From NCBI RefSeq assembly GCF_003258835.1, contig NZ_NPEV01000005.1, forward strand, positions 1 to 64,000: a stretch of DNA of 64,000 nt. The letters are read 5' to 3'. Within the stretch, counting starts at the first letter, position 1; every line of letters begins with the position of its first letter. A program made the position numbers and the translations under genes. The stretch is from Rhodobium orientis (GTDB lineage: Bacteria > Pseudomonadota > Alphaproteobacteria > Rhizobiales > Rhodobiaceae). The notes under the pieces were generated by a model. It searched no databases. It saw nothing but the letters and a program-made list of their open reading frames with translations, and was not told where the DNA came from. Below are positions 47,072-56,039 of the stretch, piece after piece.

Positions 47072-48352
47072 ATGGGTGTGCTGGTCGTCGGGGGCGGTAT
47101 CGGCGGGCTTGTCGCCGCGCTTAGCCTTCACCAGGTCGGCGTGAAGGTGAAGCTGTTCGAGCGGGTGCTGCATGCGCGACCGCTGGAAGTCGGCATCGTG
47201 CTGTCGCCGGGCGCCGTGCGGGAACTGGACGACCTCGGCTTTTCCGACCTCCTTGCCGAGATCGGCATCCCGCTCTCCTCGGTCGCCTACTACAACCGCC
47301 TCGGTCAGGGCATTCTCAATGAGCCCTGCGGTCTCGACGGCGGCTATCGCTGGCCGCAATACGCCGTGCCGCGCGACGTGCTGCAGACGGCGCTGGTCAA
47401 CGAGACGCGCCGTCGGATCGGCCGCGACAACGTCCATCTCGGCTGCGAGCTTCTCTCCTTCGACAATGGCGAGGATGGGGTTTCCGCCGCGTTCCGCGAC
47501 AAGTCGCAGAACGGCGATGTGGCCCGCTTCGACGGTTCGCTGATGATCGGCGCCGACGGCATCGCCTCGACGGTGCGCCGGTCGCTCAACCCGCAGGAGG
47601 GCGAGCCGATCTGGAACGGCGCCATCCTGTGGCGCGGCATGTCGCGGGGTATCGGTCTCCTCGATGGCCGGACGATCGCGGTCGCCGGCAATGACGGCCA
47701 GAAATTCGTCTGCTATCCGCTGGCCGGCGCCGATCCGGACGTGCCGACGGTGAGCTGGATCGCCCAATTGCGGTTCCGCTCCGAGCACGAGTGGCGCGAG
47801 GAGGAGTGGAACCGGCCCGGCCAGCCGATCGATTTCCTGCCGGCTTTCGAGGACTGGCGGTTCGACTGGCTCGACGTGCCGCGGCTCGTCGCCGCCGCCA
47901 AGGGCATCTACGAATTTCCGATGATCGACCGCGATCCGCTGCACGGCTGGTCGAAGAACCGGGCGACGCTTCTCGGCGATGCCGCCCATCCGATGCACCC
48001 CGTGGGCACCCACGGCGCCAGCGAGGCGATCATCGATGCGCGCATCGTCGCCCGTTCCGTGGCGCTTGCCGGCGAGACCGCGGCGGCGCTCACCGATTAC
48101 GAGATCGCCCGGCGCCTGACCACCAAGCGGATCACGCTCGCCAACCGCCAGAATGGTCCGGAGCAGATCCTGCAGATCGCCGATGAGCGGGCACCGGACG
48201 GCTTTTCGGCCGTCGAGGAGGTGGCGCCGCGCGGTGAACTCCTGGAAATGATTGCCAAATACCGGCAGATGGCGGGTATCGATGCGGAGACCGTCAACGG
48301 CCGCGAGGCGCTGGTGCCGGAGGGGCTGCGGGTCGCTCCCGTTGTTCCGTGA
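47072..48352 (+). CDS. FAD-dependent monooxygenase, PhzS/UbiH-like
   Basis: 426 residues, a group A flavoprotein hydroxylase. The N-terminal Rossmann motif VGGGIGGLVAA binds the FAD ADP part, DG is in GADGIASTVRRS near 160, and GD is in LLGDAAHPMHPVGTHGASEAI near 310, where FAD ribose binds. The HPVGTHGASEAI version is the one I associate with the PhzS-like clade of aromatic or heteroaromatic hydroxylases. The substrate is unknown. A G-rich ribosome site lies just before the ATG. It follows the TRAP gene by 106 bases and might act on the acid that this binding protein takes up, but that is only context. Confidence 0.85.
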   Translation: MGVLVVGGGIGGLVAALSLHQVGVKVKLFERVLHARPLEVGIVLSPGAVRELDDLGFSDLLAEIGIPLSSVAYYNRLGQGILNEPCGLDGGYRWPQYAVPRDVLQTALVNETRRRIGRDNVHLGCELLSFDNGEDGVSAAFRDKSQNGDVARFDGSLMIGADGIASTVRRSLNPQEGEPIWNGAILWRGMSRGIGLLDGRTIAVAGNDGQKFVCYPLAGADPDVPTVSWIAQLRFRSEHEWREEEWNRPGQPIDFLPAFEDWRFDWLDVPRLVAAAKGIYEFPMIDRDPLHGWSKNRATLLGDAAHPMHPVGTHGASEAIIDARIVARSVALAGETAAALTDYEIARRLTTKRITLANRQNGPEQILQIADERAPDGFSAVEEVAPRGELLEMIAKYRQMAGIDAETVNGREALVPEGLRVAPVVP

Positions 48353-48367
48353 AGCCCGATACGCGCG

Positions 48368-49294
48368 TTATCCCGTGACCTCGTAGCGCCAGGGCATGTC
48401 GGCACCGCCTTGCGTGCAGACATAGGCGGCGACGCGCTGGCCGAGGATGGTGGCGTGTTCCAGCCGGTCCTCGTTGAGGCCCTTGAAGCCCTCTGCGGTC
48501 AGAACGTCGGCATCGGTCAGGCCGGCGAGGAAGCCGGCCATGAAGGCATCGCCGGCGCCCAGCGTGTCCCGCACATCGACGGCGTGGGCCGGCTTCGACA
48601 GCACGAAATCGTCCGTCGCCACGTGCACGCCGAGATCGCCGCGGGTGATGATGGCGATGGTGGCGCCGCCTTCCAGCCAGTATTCCATGACCATTTCCGG
48701 CGGCTGGCCGGGGTAGAGCCAGCGGATGTCGTCCATGCTCGCCTTGACGATGTCGGCCTGGTCGACCATCCGCGCCAGGCGCTGGCGATAGGCGCTCTCG
48801 TTTTCGACCAGCTTCGGGCGGACGTTGAGGTCGAGCGAGATCAGCCGCTCTTCGACCTCATCGGAGATGAAGTCCTCGATGCATGAGGCCACCGGTTCGG
48901 TGCCGAGCACGTAAGAGCCGCAATGGACCAGCGCGACATCGCCGCCAAGGGGGCTGGTGTCGGCGGGATCGAAGTAGCGCCCGGCCGAGCCGACGTCGAA
49001 GAAATCGAAACGCGGCTCGCCCTTGTCGATGCCGACGAAGGCGAGTGTTGAGGATTCGTCGGCGAAGACGATGCGACCGGTGTCGACGTCGGCCTCTTCG
49101 AGCGCTTCGGCAAAGCGCGCACCGAAGAGATCGCTGGAAAGCGCCCAGACATAGCCGACGGGAACGCCAAGCCGGCCGAGGCCGAGGGCCACATTGAATG
49201 CCGAGCCGCCGAGCACGGGACGAAAGGTGCGGGCGCCGTCGAGATTGCGCTCCGGCAGGAAGTCCACCACCGCTTCGCCGACCGTGATGATCAC
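48368..49294 (-). CDS. PfkB-family carbohydrate kinase
   Basis: 308 residues. The ribokinase fold is shown by VGEAVVDFLPE, the sugar-binding GGSAFNVALGLGRLG near 28-42, the SLDLNVRPKLV strand, and the PfkB signature DTLGAGDAFMAGFL with the catalytic Asp. The pattern fits fructokinase-like enzymes, but the sugar cannot be fixed. Its stop is 15 bases from the convergent hydroxylase stop, and it is divergent from paaX. No sugar transporter is close. Confidence 0.85.
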   Translation of the reverse strand: MIITVGEAVVDFLPERNLDGARTFRPVLGGSAFNVALGLGRLGVPVGYVWALSSDLFGARFAEALEEADVDTGRIVFADESSTLAFVGIDKGEPRFDFFDVGSAGRYFDPADTSPLGGDVALVHCGSYVLGTEPVASCIEDFISDEVEERLISLDLNVRPKLVENESAYRQRLARMVDQADIVKASMDDIRWLYPGQPPEMVMEYWLEGGATIAIITRGDLGVHVATDDFVLSKPAHAVDVRDTLGAGDAFMAGFLAGLTDADVLTAEGFKGLNEDRLEHATILGQRVAAYVCTQGGADMPWRYEVTG

Positions 49295-49440
49295 GCGTCT
49301 TGTCCTTTCGCCCGTCCGGCTGGTCCGTCTTCCCGCGGAGAAGATCGCGTTCGCCGCCGCTTTTCAAGCCGGCTTATCGACGCCCGCACGTTCGCTCGTG
49401 AAGTGTTGCCAATCGGAACCGCTGGGCTTATCCACCGGTC

Positions 49441-50361
49441 ATGCCTGACCCCGCGCTCCTTTCCGCCGAAACCGCGCCGCCGCTTCGACCCGAGGTCGAG
49501 GCGCTGATTTCGGCCTTTCACGCCAGGACGCCGATCCGCACCTGGTCGTTGATCGTCACGATCTATGGCGATGCCATCGTGCCGCGCGGGGGAACGCTCT
49601 GGGTCGGCACGCTGATTACCCTGATGGAAGCGGTCGGCGTGGCGCCCGGGCTGGTGCGCACGGCCGTCTCGCGGCTCGCCGCCGACGACTGGCTCACCCG
49701 GCACCGGATCGGTCGGCGCAGCTATTACGCCCTGTCGGCGCGCGGGCGCGACGCCTTTGCCGCGGCGACAGAGCGCATCTACAACGCCCCGAGCGGCACC
49801 TGGAACGGCCGGTTCCGCATCGCCGTCCTCGACGACGGCAGCGATCCGGACCGGGCGGCGGCGCGAAAGCCCCTTGAAGACGCCGGCTACGGGCTCCTGG
49901 CACCGATGGTGATGATCGCGCCGCAGGGGCGCTCCGGACCGGAGCTCGGACATGCCGATGCCATCGCGCTGGACGCCGTCCCTTGCGAGCCGGAGGACGC
50001 GCGCCGGCTGGCGGCGCGGGTCTGGCCGCTGGATCGCATCGCCGGCGGCTATGAGCGGTTCTGCGGCCAGTTTGCCGGTCTCGACGTGGCCCTCCACAAA
50101 GGCACCGATTTCCCGCCGCTCGATGCGCTGCTGGCGCGCATCCTGATGATCCACGAATTCCGACGCATCCTCCTACGCGATCCGGCCCTGCCGGCGGAGC
50201 TGCTGCCGGCCGACTGGCCGGGAACGGAAGCCCGCGCAATGAGCGGGCGCATCTATCGCGCGCTGGTCGGCGCCTCCGAGGCATGGCTCGATGCCAACGC
50301 GGCGTCCGAATCGGGACCGCTGCCGGCGCCGGGACCGCAGTTCCATTCCCGGTTCGCCTGA
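49441..50361 (+). CDS. paaX: PaaX-type transcriptional repressor
   Basis: 306 residues. An N-terminal winged HTH (about 30-100) has RTWSLIVTIYGDAIVPRGGTLWVGTLI, then PGLVRTAVSRLAADDWLTRHRIGRRSYYALS. The central PaaX domain has TWNGRFRIAVLDD, and the C-terminal PaaX-C domain HEFRRILLRDPALPAELLPADWPG. This is the standard order of PaaX, the repressor that leaves DNA when phenylacetyl-CoA accumulates. It stands at the edge of the paa island. Its stop is two bases before the RluA-like gene, so those two are co-transcribed. Confidence 0.93.
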   Translation: MPDPALLSAETAPPLRPEVEALISAFHARTPIRTWSLIVTIYGDAIVPRGGTLWVGTLITLMEAVGVAPGLVRTAVSRLAADDWLTRHRIGRRSYYALSARGRDAFAAATERIYNAPSGTWNGRFRIAVLDDGSDPDRAAARKPLEDAGYGLLAPMVMIAPQGRSGPELGHADAIALDAVPCEPEDARRLAARVWPLDRIAGGYERFCGQFAGLDVALHKGTDFPPLDALLARILMIHEFRRILLRDPALPAELLPADWPGTEARAMSGRIYRALVGASEAWLDANAASESGPLPAPGPQFHSRFA

Positions 50362-50363
50362 CC

Positions 50364-51170
50364 ATGGCGGGAGGCGGAAAAGAGCGGGGAGGGCAGCGGC
50401 GACAGCGCCCCGGCCGCCGGCCGGAGCGGCCGGTCCGGCAGCCCGTTGAAGATTCTTTCGAACCGATCGCACTTGCCGGGGACGCGGCCGACCCGCTCGG
50501 GCTGCTCGACCGGCTTCTTTATCGCGACGACCACATCATCGTCCTCGACAAGCCGGCGGGCCTTGCCGTCCATGCCGGGCCGAAGGGCGGGCTGACGCTG
50601 GAGGACGGGCTGGAGGCGCTGCGGCTCGGCGGGCCGCGCCGGCCGGGGCTTGCCCACCGGCTCGACAAGGACACCTCCGGCTGCCTCGTCCTCGGCCGCG
50701 ACCGGGAGACGCTGAACCGGCTCGGCCGCATGTTCCATTCCGGAAGGGTGCAGAAGACCTACTGGGCCGTCGTCGAGGGGCATCCGAAGACGGACCGCGG
50801 GCGCATCGCCCTCAACCTTTCCAAGCGCACGAAGGGCCGCGGCTGGTGGATGCGGGTCGACCCGAAGGGGCAGCCGGCTGAGACCTTTTTTCAGGTGCTC
50901 GGCCGCTCCGACCGGTTCTCTTTCCTGGAACTCTCCCCGAAGACCGGACGCACGCACCAACTCCGGGTCCATTGTTCGACCAAGGGCTGGCCGATCCTCG
51001 GCGACCCGATCTACGGCAAGGGCGTTGCCGGCGGCCCGCGGCTGCACCTTCACGCGCGCTCCATTGCGCTGCCGGGCGGCAAGGGCCAGAAGGCCGTGAC
51101 GGTCACGGCACCGGTTCCGGAGGACATGGCGGCGGCGCTGAGGCTGTGCGGGTGGGAGGGGGAGACCTGA
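50364..51170 (+). CDS. RluA-family RNA pseudouridine synthase
   Basis: 268 residues from the ATG at 50364, two bases after the paaX stop. An Arg/Gly-rich leader (1-45) precedes the synthase domain: LLYRDDHIIVLDKPAGLAVH, then LAHRLDKDTSGCLVLGR with the catalytic Asp in HRLDKDTSG, LELSPKTGRTHQLRVH and GWPILGDPIYG. It changes uridine to pseudouridine in rRNA or tRNA; the exact site cannot be told (RluA/RluC-like). There is no S4 domain. It has no functional link to phenylacetate. It is convergent with tetR, with only four bases between the stops. Confidence 0.9.
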   Translation: MAGGGKERGGQRRQRPGRRPERPVRQPVEDSFEPIALAGDAADPLGLLDRLLYRDDHIIVLDKPAGLAVHAGPKGGLTLEDGLEALRLGGPRRPGLAHRLDKDTSGCLVLGRDRETLNRLGRMFHSGRVQKTYWAVVEGHPKTDRGRIALNLSKRTKGRGWWMRVDPKGQPAETFFQVLGRSDRFSFLELSPKTGRTHQLRVHCSTKGWPILGDPIYGKGVAGGPRLHLHARSIALPGGKGQKAVTVTAPVPEDMAAALRLCGWEGET

Positions 51171-51174
51171 ACCC

Positions 51175-51795
51175 TCAATCGCCCCGCTTCAGGTCTTCCA
51201 GTTCGACGCCGGTGGCGCCTTCGATGACGAGCTGGGTGGCAAGGCGGGCGAAGTCGCGGCGGCTGATCGGGCCGTCGGGGCGGAACCACAGGAACTGCCA
51301 GTTCAGCATGCCGAAGAGCGACATGGTCACCGGCTTCAGGAGCGGGTTGCCGCCGCCCAGCGATGGCACGGCGCCGCGGATGGCATCGGAAAAGACGGCG
51401 ACGAGGGCGCGCTCCTTGGCCTTCAACTCGTCCTGGCGGGCCTGGGGCAAGCGCTTCAGGTCGTTGATCTGGACCTTGTGTTCGGCGTCCGCGTCGCGAT
51501 AGGCCTCAAGCAGCGCGATGCAGAGCGCCTCCAGCTTCTCGCGCGGGCTCGCGTGCTCCTCGCCGACCTTTCCGACGGCCTCGAGCAGCCGCTCCAGGTG
51601 GTCGTCGACGATGTCGAAGAGGACCGCCTCCTTGTTGTCGTAGTAGTGGTAGAGCAGGGCCTTGGAGACGCCGCAGGCCTCGGCGATCTGGCTCATGGAG
51701 GTGCCGTCATAGCCGTGCTCGGCGAACAGCCGGGCCGCGGTCTGGTAGATCGCTTCGCGCTTTTCCGTGTGGTCCTGGGCGCGCGGTCTTGCCAT
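51175..51795 (-). CDS. TetR-family regulator of the paa island
   Basis: 206 residues. The TetR HTH is at 12-58 (AIYQTAARLFAEHGYDGTSMSQIAEACGVSKALLYHYYDNKEAVLFDI). The C-terminal ligand-binding domain is helical and ends LVIEGATGVELEDL. It sits downstream of paaK on the same strand, beyond a strong hairpin. TetR proteins next to paaK in alpha- and betaproteobacteria are usually sensors of acyl- or phenylacetyl-CoA. The palindrome in front of paaN is a good candidate target. The cluster therefore seems to have two regulators, PaaX and this one. Confidence 0.88.
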   Translation of the reverse strand: MARPRAQDHTEKREAIYQTAARLFAEHGYDGTSMSQIAEACGVSKALLYHYYDNKEAVLFDIVDDHLERLLEAVGKVGEEHASPREKLEALCIALLEAYRDADAEHKVQINDLKRLPQARQDELKAKERALVAVFSDAIRGAVPSLGGGNPLLKPVTMSLFGMLNWQFLWFRPDGPISRRDFARLATQLVIEGATGVELEDLKRGD

Positions 51796-51824
51796 GTCGG
51801 TCCTCGCTTTGTCGCCAATGGGGT

Positions 51825-51847
51825 GCGGCCCGGCGGTGCCGGGCCGC
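51825..51847 (-). other. Strong 10-bp hairpin between paaK and tetR
   Basis: GCGGCCCGGC (51825-51834) and GCCGGGCCGC (51838-51847) form a perfect all-GC stem with a 3-nt loop, seven bases past the paaK stop and 29 before the tetR start. No U tract follows. It may protect the paaK mRNA end or lower readthrough into tetR. Confidence 0.6.
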
Positions 51848-51853
51848 TGGTGT

Positions 51854-53185
51854 TCAGGTCTTCGGGCGCTTGTCGATGACGCGCCTTGCCTTGCCGACCG
51901 AGCGCTCGATGGAATCGGGGTCGGTGACGTTGATCCTTGCGGAAATGCCGACCACCGACTTGATGTGGTGGGCCAGCTCCTTCGCCGCGCCGTCGCGTCC
52001 GTCCCTGGTCACGTCGATGTCGCGGGCCTCCACATTGACCGTGATCATGTCGAGGCGGCCGTCGCGGGTCAGGTCGATCTGGTAGTGGGGCGCCAGCGCC
52101 CTGCATTTCAGGATCTGCTCCTCGACCTGGGTCGGGAAGACGTTGACGCCGCGGATGATCATCATGTCGTCGGAGCGCCCCGTCACCTTTTCCATGCGCC
52201 GCATCGACCGGGCGGTGCCGGGCATCAGCCGCGTCAGGTCGCGGGTGCGGTAGCGGATGACGGGCATCGCCTCCTTGGTCAGCGAGGTGAAGACCAGTTC
52301 GCCTTCCTCGCCGTCCTCCTTCACCTCGCCGGTCAGCGGATCGATGATCTCCGGGTAGAAATGATCCTCCCAGATATGGAGGCCGTCCTTGGTCTCCACG
52401 CATTCCTGGGCAACACCCGGGCCGATCACCTCCGACAGTCCATAGATGTCGACCGCATGCATGTCGAAGGCGTCCTCGATCTCCCGGCGCATGGCATCGG
52501 TCCAGGGCTCGGCGCCGAACAGGCCGACCTTCAGGGAGGTGCTGCGCGGATCGATCCCCTCGCGGCGGAACTCGTCGAGGATGGAGAGCATGTAGGACGG
52601 CGTCACCATGATCAGTTCCGGCTGAAAGTCGGTGAGGAGCTGGACCTGGCGCTCGGTCATGCCGCCGGAGACCGGGATCACCGTGCAGCCGAGTTCCTCC
52701 GCGCCGTAGTGGGCGCCGAGGCCGCCGGTGAAGAGGCCGTAGCCATAGGCGATGTGGGCCTTCCAGCCCGGGCGTCCGCCGGCGGCGCGGATCGAGCGCG
52801 CGACCACTTCCGACCAGACATCGATGTCTTTCCTGGTGTAGCCGACGACGGTCGGCCGGCCTGTGGTGCCGGAGGAGGCGTGGACGCGGGCGACCTTTTC
52901 CATCGGCACGGCAAAGAGGTCGAAAGGGTAGTTGTCGCGCAGGTCCTGCTTCTGCAGGAAGGGGAACCGCGCAAGGTCGGAAAGCTCCTTCAAGTCGTCC
53001 GGATGGGCGCCGGCGGCGTCGAACCGGGTCTTGTAGTGCGGCACGTTCTCATAGGCGTGGCGAAGCGTCCATTTCAGGCGGTCGAGTTGAAGCGCGGCGA
53101 TCTCGTCGCGCGAGGCGGTCTCGATGGGCGCAAGGGTGTCCCTTGCGGGCGTCAGGTCGTCCACGGCGTTTCTCCCGTTTTTCAT
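51854..53185 (-). CDS. paaK: Phenylacetate-CoA ligase
   Basis: 443 residues, full length. PaaK activates phenylacetate with ATP and CoA, the entry step of the pathway. The N-terminal FPFLQKQDLRDNYPF block is typical, ATP binding is seen in ASSGTTGRPTVVGYT, and the DIYGLSEVIGPGVAQEC block and RSDDMMIIRGVNVFPTQVEEQIL hinge follow. The C-terminal GKARRVID holds the A10-type lysine. It is transcribed with paaJ, paaI and paaG on the minus strand. Confidence 0.95.
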   Translation of the reverse strand: MKNGRNAVDDLTPARDTLAPIETASRDEIAALQLDRLKWTLRHAYENVPHYKTRFDAAGAHPDDLKELSDLARFPFLQKQDLRDNYPFDLFAVPMEKVARVHASSGTTGRPTVVGYTRKDIDVWSEVVARSIRAAGGRPGWKAHIAYGYGLFTGGLGAHYGAEELGCTVIPVSGGMTERQVQLLTDFQPELIMVTPSYMLSILDEFRREGIDPRSTSLKVGLFGAEPWTDAMRREIEDAFDMHAVDIYGLSEVIGPGVAQECVETKDGLHIWEDHFYPEIIDPLTGEVKEDGEEGELVFTSLTKEAMPVIRYRTRDLTRLMPGTARSMRRMEKVTGRSDDMMIIRGVNVFPTQVEEQILKCRALAPHYQIDLTRDGRLDMITVNVEARDIDVTRDGRDGAAKELAHHIKSVVGISARINVTDPDSIERSVGKARRVIDKRPKT

Positions 53186-53279
53186 CGGCCGCGTCGCCGC
53201 TGTCGCGGTGCGCGGGCCTTGTCGTTTTCATTCTCGGTGCCGGACCGGTCGTTGCCGGTCGCGGCCTTGTCGCAAGTCT

Positions 53280-54481
<1,202 letters not shown>

Positions 54482-54485
<4 letters not shown>

Positions 54486-54934
54486 TGGGGCGTTCCTTCA
54501 CTATTCGGGTCGTTGACGAGCGTCCCCTTGATGGTGCGCGACAGGCCGCGGAATTCGGCGATCTTGCGGCCCTCGGAGGTGACGACGGAGATGTCGTAGA
54601 TGCCGGAGCGGCCGCCGCGCGAGCGCTCCTCGGCGCGGGCGATCAGGGTCTCGCCGCTATGGGCGGGGGCCATGAAGTCGATGGAGCAGTGCTGGGCGAC
54701 GGTTCGTTGGTTGTAACTATTGCAGGAATAGGCAAAGGCGGTGTCGGCGAGCATGAAGATGTAGCCGCCGTGGCAGATGTCGTGGCCGTTGACCATGGCC
54801 TCCGTCACCGTGAAGGTGGTCGTCGCCCGGCCTGGCGCCACGTCGGAGACCGTGACGCCGATCGCCTGGGCGGCCTTGTCGTCTTGCCACATGGCATCGG
54901 CGCAGGCGCGGGCGAGCACGTTCGGATCGCTCAT
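54482..54934 (-). CDS. paaI: Hydroxyphenylacetyl-CoA thioesterase PaaI
   Basis: 150 residues, a hot-dog fold thioesterase. The PaaI signature is ICHGGYIFMLADTAFAYSCNSYN with the catalytic Asp, preceded by VTEAMVNGHD. It hydrolyses stalled hydroxyphenylacetyl-CoA side products to free CoA. The ATG at 54934 gives the usual MSDPNVLAR start, but AAGGAG is 13 bases away from it and only seven from a TTG at 54940, so the TTG start (two residues longer) may be the real one. It lies between paaG and paaJ. Confidence 0.92.
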
Positions 54935-54952
54935 GTTCAAGAGATTTCTCCT

Positions 54953-55753
54953 TCAGCCCTTGCGCCGGCCGACGAAATTGGGGGGCCGCTTTTCCATGAA
55001 GGCGCGCACGCCCTCGGCGTAGTCCGGCGTGCGGCCGGCCTTGCCCTGGAGGTCGCGCTCCAGGTCGAGCTGGGTGGCGAAGTCGTTGGTTTCCGAGGCA
55101 TCGAGTGCCTGCTTGATGAGGTCGTAGCCGACGGTCGGGCCGGCCGCGAAGCGCTCGGCCAGCGCAGTGACCTCGCTCATCAGGGCATCGTCGTCGACGG
55201 CCTTCCAGATCATGCCCCAGTCGGCTGCGGTCTCGGCCGGCAGCGGGTCGCCGGTCAGCGCCAGGGCGCGGGCGCGGGCGGCGCCGGCAAGGCGCGGCAG
55301 CGACCAGGTGCCGCCGGAATCGGGAATGAGCCCGATCTTGGCAAAGGCCTGGATGAATTTTGCGGATTTGGCCGCAATGACGATGTCGCAGGCGAGCGCG
55401 ATGTTGGCGCCGGCGCCGGCGGCAACGCCGTTGACCGCGGCAATCGTCGGGAAGGGCAGGGCGCGCAGCTTCTTCAAAAGCGGATTGTAGTACGTCTCGA
55501 TGGTGACCGAGAGATCCGGCGGCGCGTCGCCTTCGGCCGTCACCCGGTCGGAGAGATCCTGGCCGGCACAAAAGCCGCGGCCGGCGCCGGTGATGACGAG
55601 CGCGCCGCAGGCTGCATCCGCCTCGGCGTCCGCAACGGCGGCAAAGAACGCCTTGTGCTGCGCTTCGTTGAATGAGTTGAGACGGTCCGGCCGGTTGAGC
55701 GTGATGACGCGATAGCCCTCGCGCAGCTCCACAAGGATGGGGGTTTCGTCCAT
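54953..55753 (-). CDS. paaG: 2-(1,2-epoxy-1,2-dihydrophenyl)acetyl-CoA isomerase (enoyl-CoA hydratase family)
   Basis: 266 residues of the crotonase fold. The oxyanion loops are in GRGFCAGQDLSDR (GFCAGQDL is the typical PaaG sequence) and AAVNGVAAGAGANIALACDIV, with the conserved Asp in PDSGGTWSLPRL. PaaG isomerises the ring epoxide of phenylacetyl-CoA to the oxepin form. It is the promoter-proximal gene of the minus-strand paaG-paaI-paaJ-paaK run and is divergent from paaN across an operator-containing gap. The ring epoxidase paaABCDE is not near. Confidence 0.9.
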   Translation of the reverse strand: MDETPILVELREGYRVITLNRPDRLNSFNEAQHKAFFAAVADAEADAACGALVITGAGRGFCAGQDLSDRVTAEGDAPPDLSVTIETYYNPLLKKLRALPFPTIAAVNGVAAGAGANIALACDIVIAAKSAKFIQAFAKIGLIPDSGGTWSLPRLAGAARARALALTGDPLPAETAADWGMIWKAVDDDALMSEVTALAERFAAGPTVGYDLIKQALDASETNDFATQLDLERDLQGKAGRTPDYAEGVRAFMEKRPPNFVGRRKG

Positions 55754-55842
55754 TTTCTCGTTCTTCTCCCTGTTGCCGGCATGTCATGTTCTGCATGCCG
55801 TTTCGATCGCCCGTCTTTTTTGACGATTGCCAAAATGAGGGC

Positions 55843-55873
55843 TTGACTGACCGTCCGGTCGGTAAATTATTAT
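55843..55873 (+). promoter_or_regulatory. Promoter of paaN with TetR-type operator in the spacer
   Basis: TTGACT (55843-55848) and TATTAT (55868-55873, spacer 19) or ATTATT (55866, spacer 17). The palindrome ACCG-T-CCGG-T-CGGT (55850-55863) fills the spacer. A bound repressor would exclude polymerase. The divergent paaG promoter must lie in the same 286-base gap, so the site could control both directions. Confidence 0.65.
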
Positions 55874-56039
55874 GGACGAGACTTGAGGAAGTCAACACGG
55901 CGTAGCGACGGTTGTGACGAAACGACCTCGATCGTCGGAAATCCGCCGGGTTGGGGCTTCCTTACCGAGAAAAAAGGCCGCGCGGGCCGGAGCTTTCGAG
56001 CTGCCGGTCCGACGACGCGCCGACAAAGGGAGAGACGGA

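Noticed and set aside
53245-53270. CCGGTCG direct repeat between paaJ and paaK as a second TetR operator
   Set aside because: It lacks the ACCG...CGGT symmetry of the site before paaN and is probably chance in GC-rich DNA.
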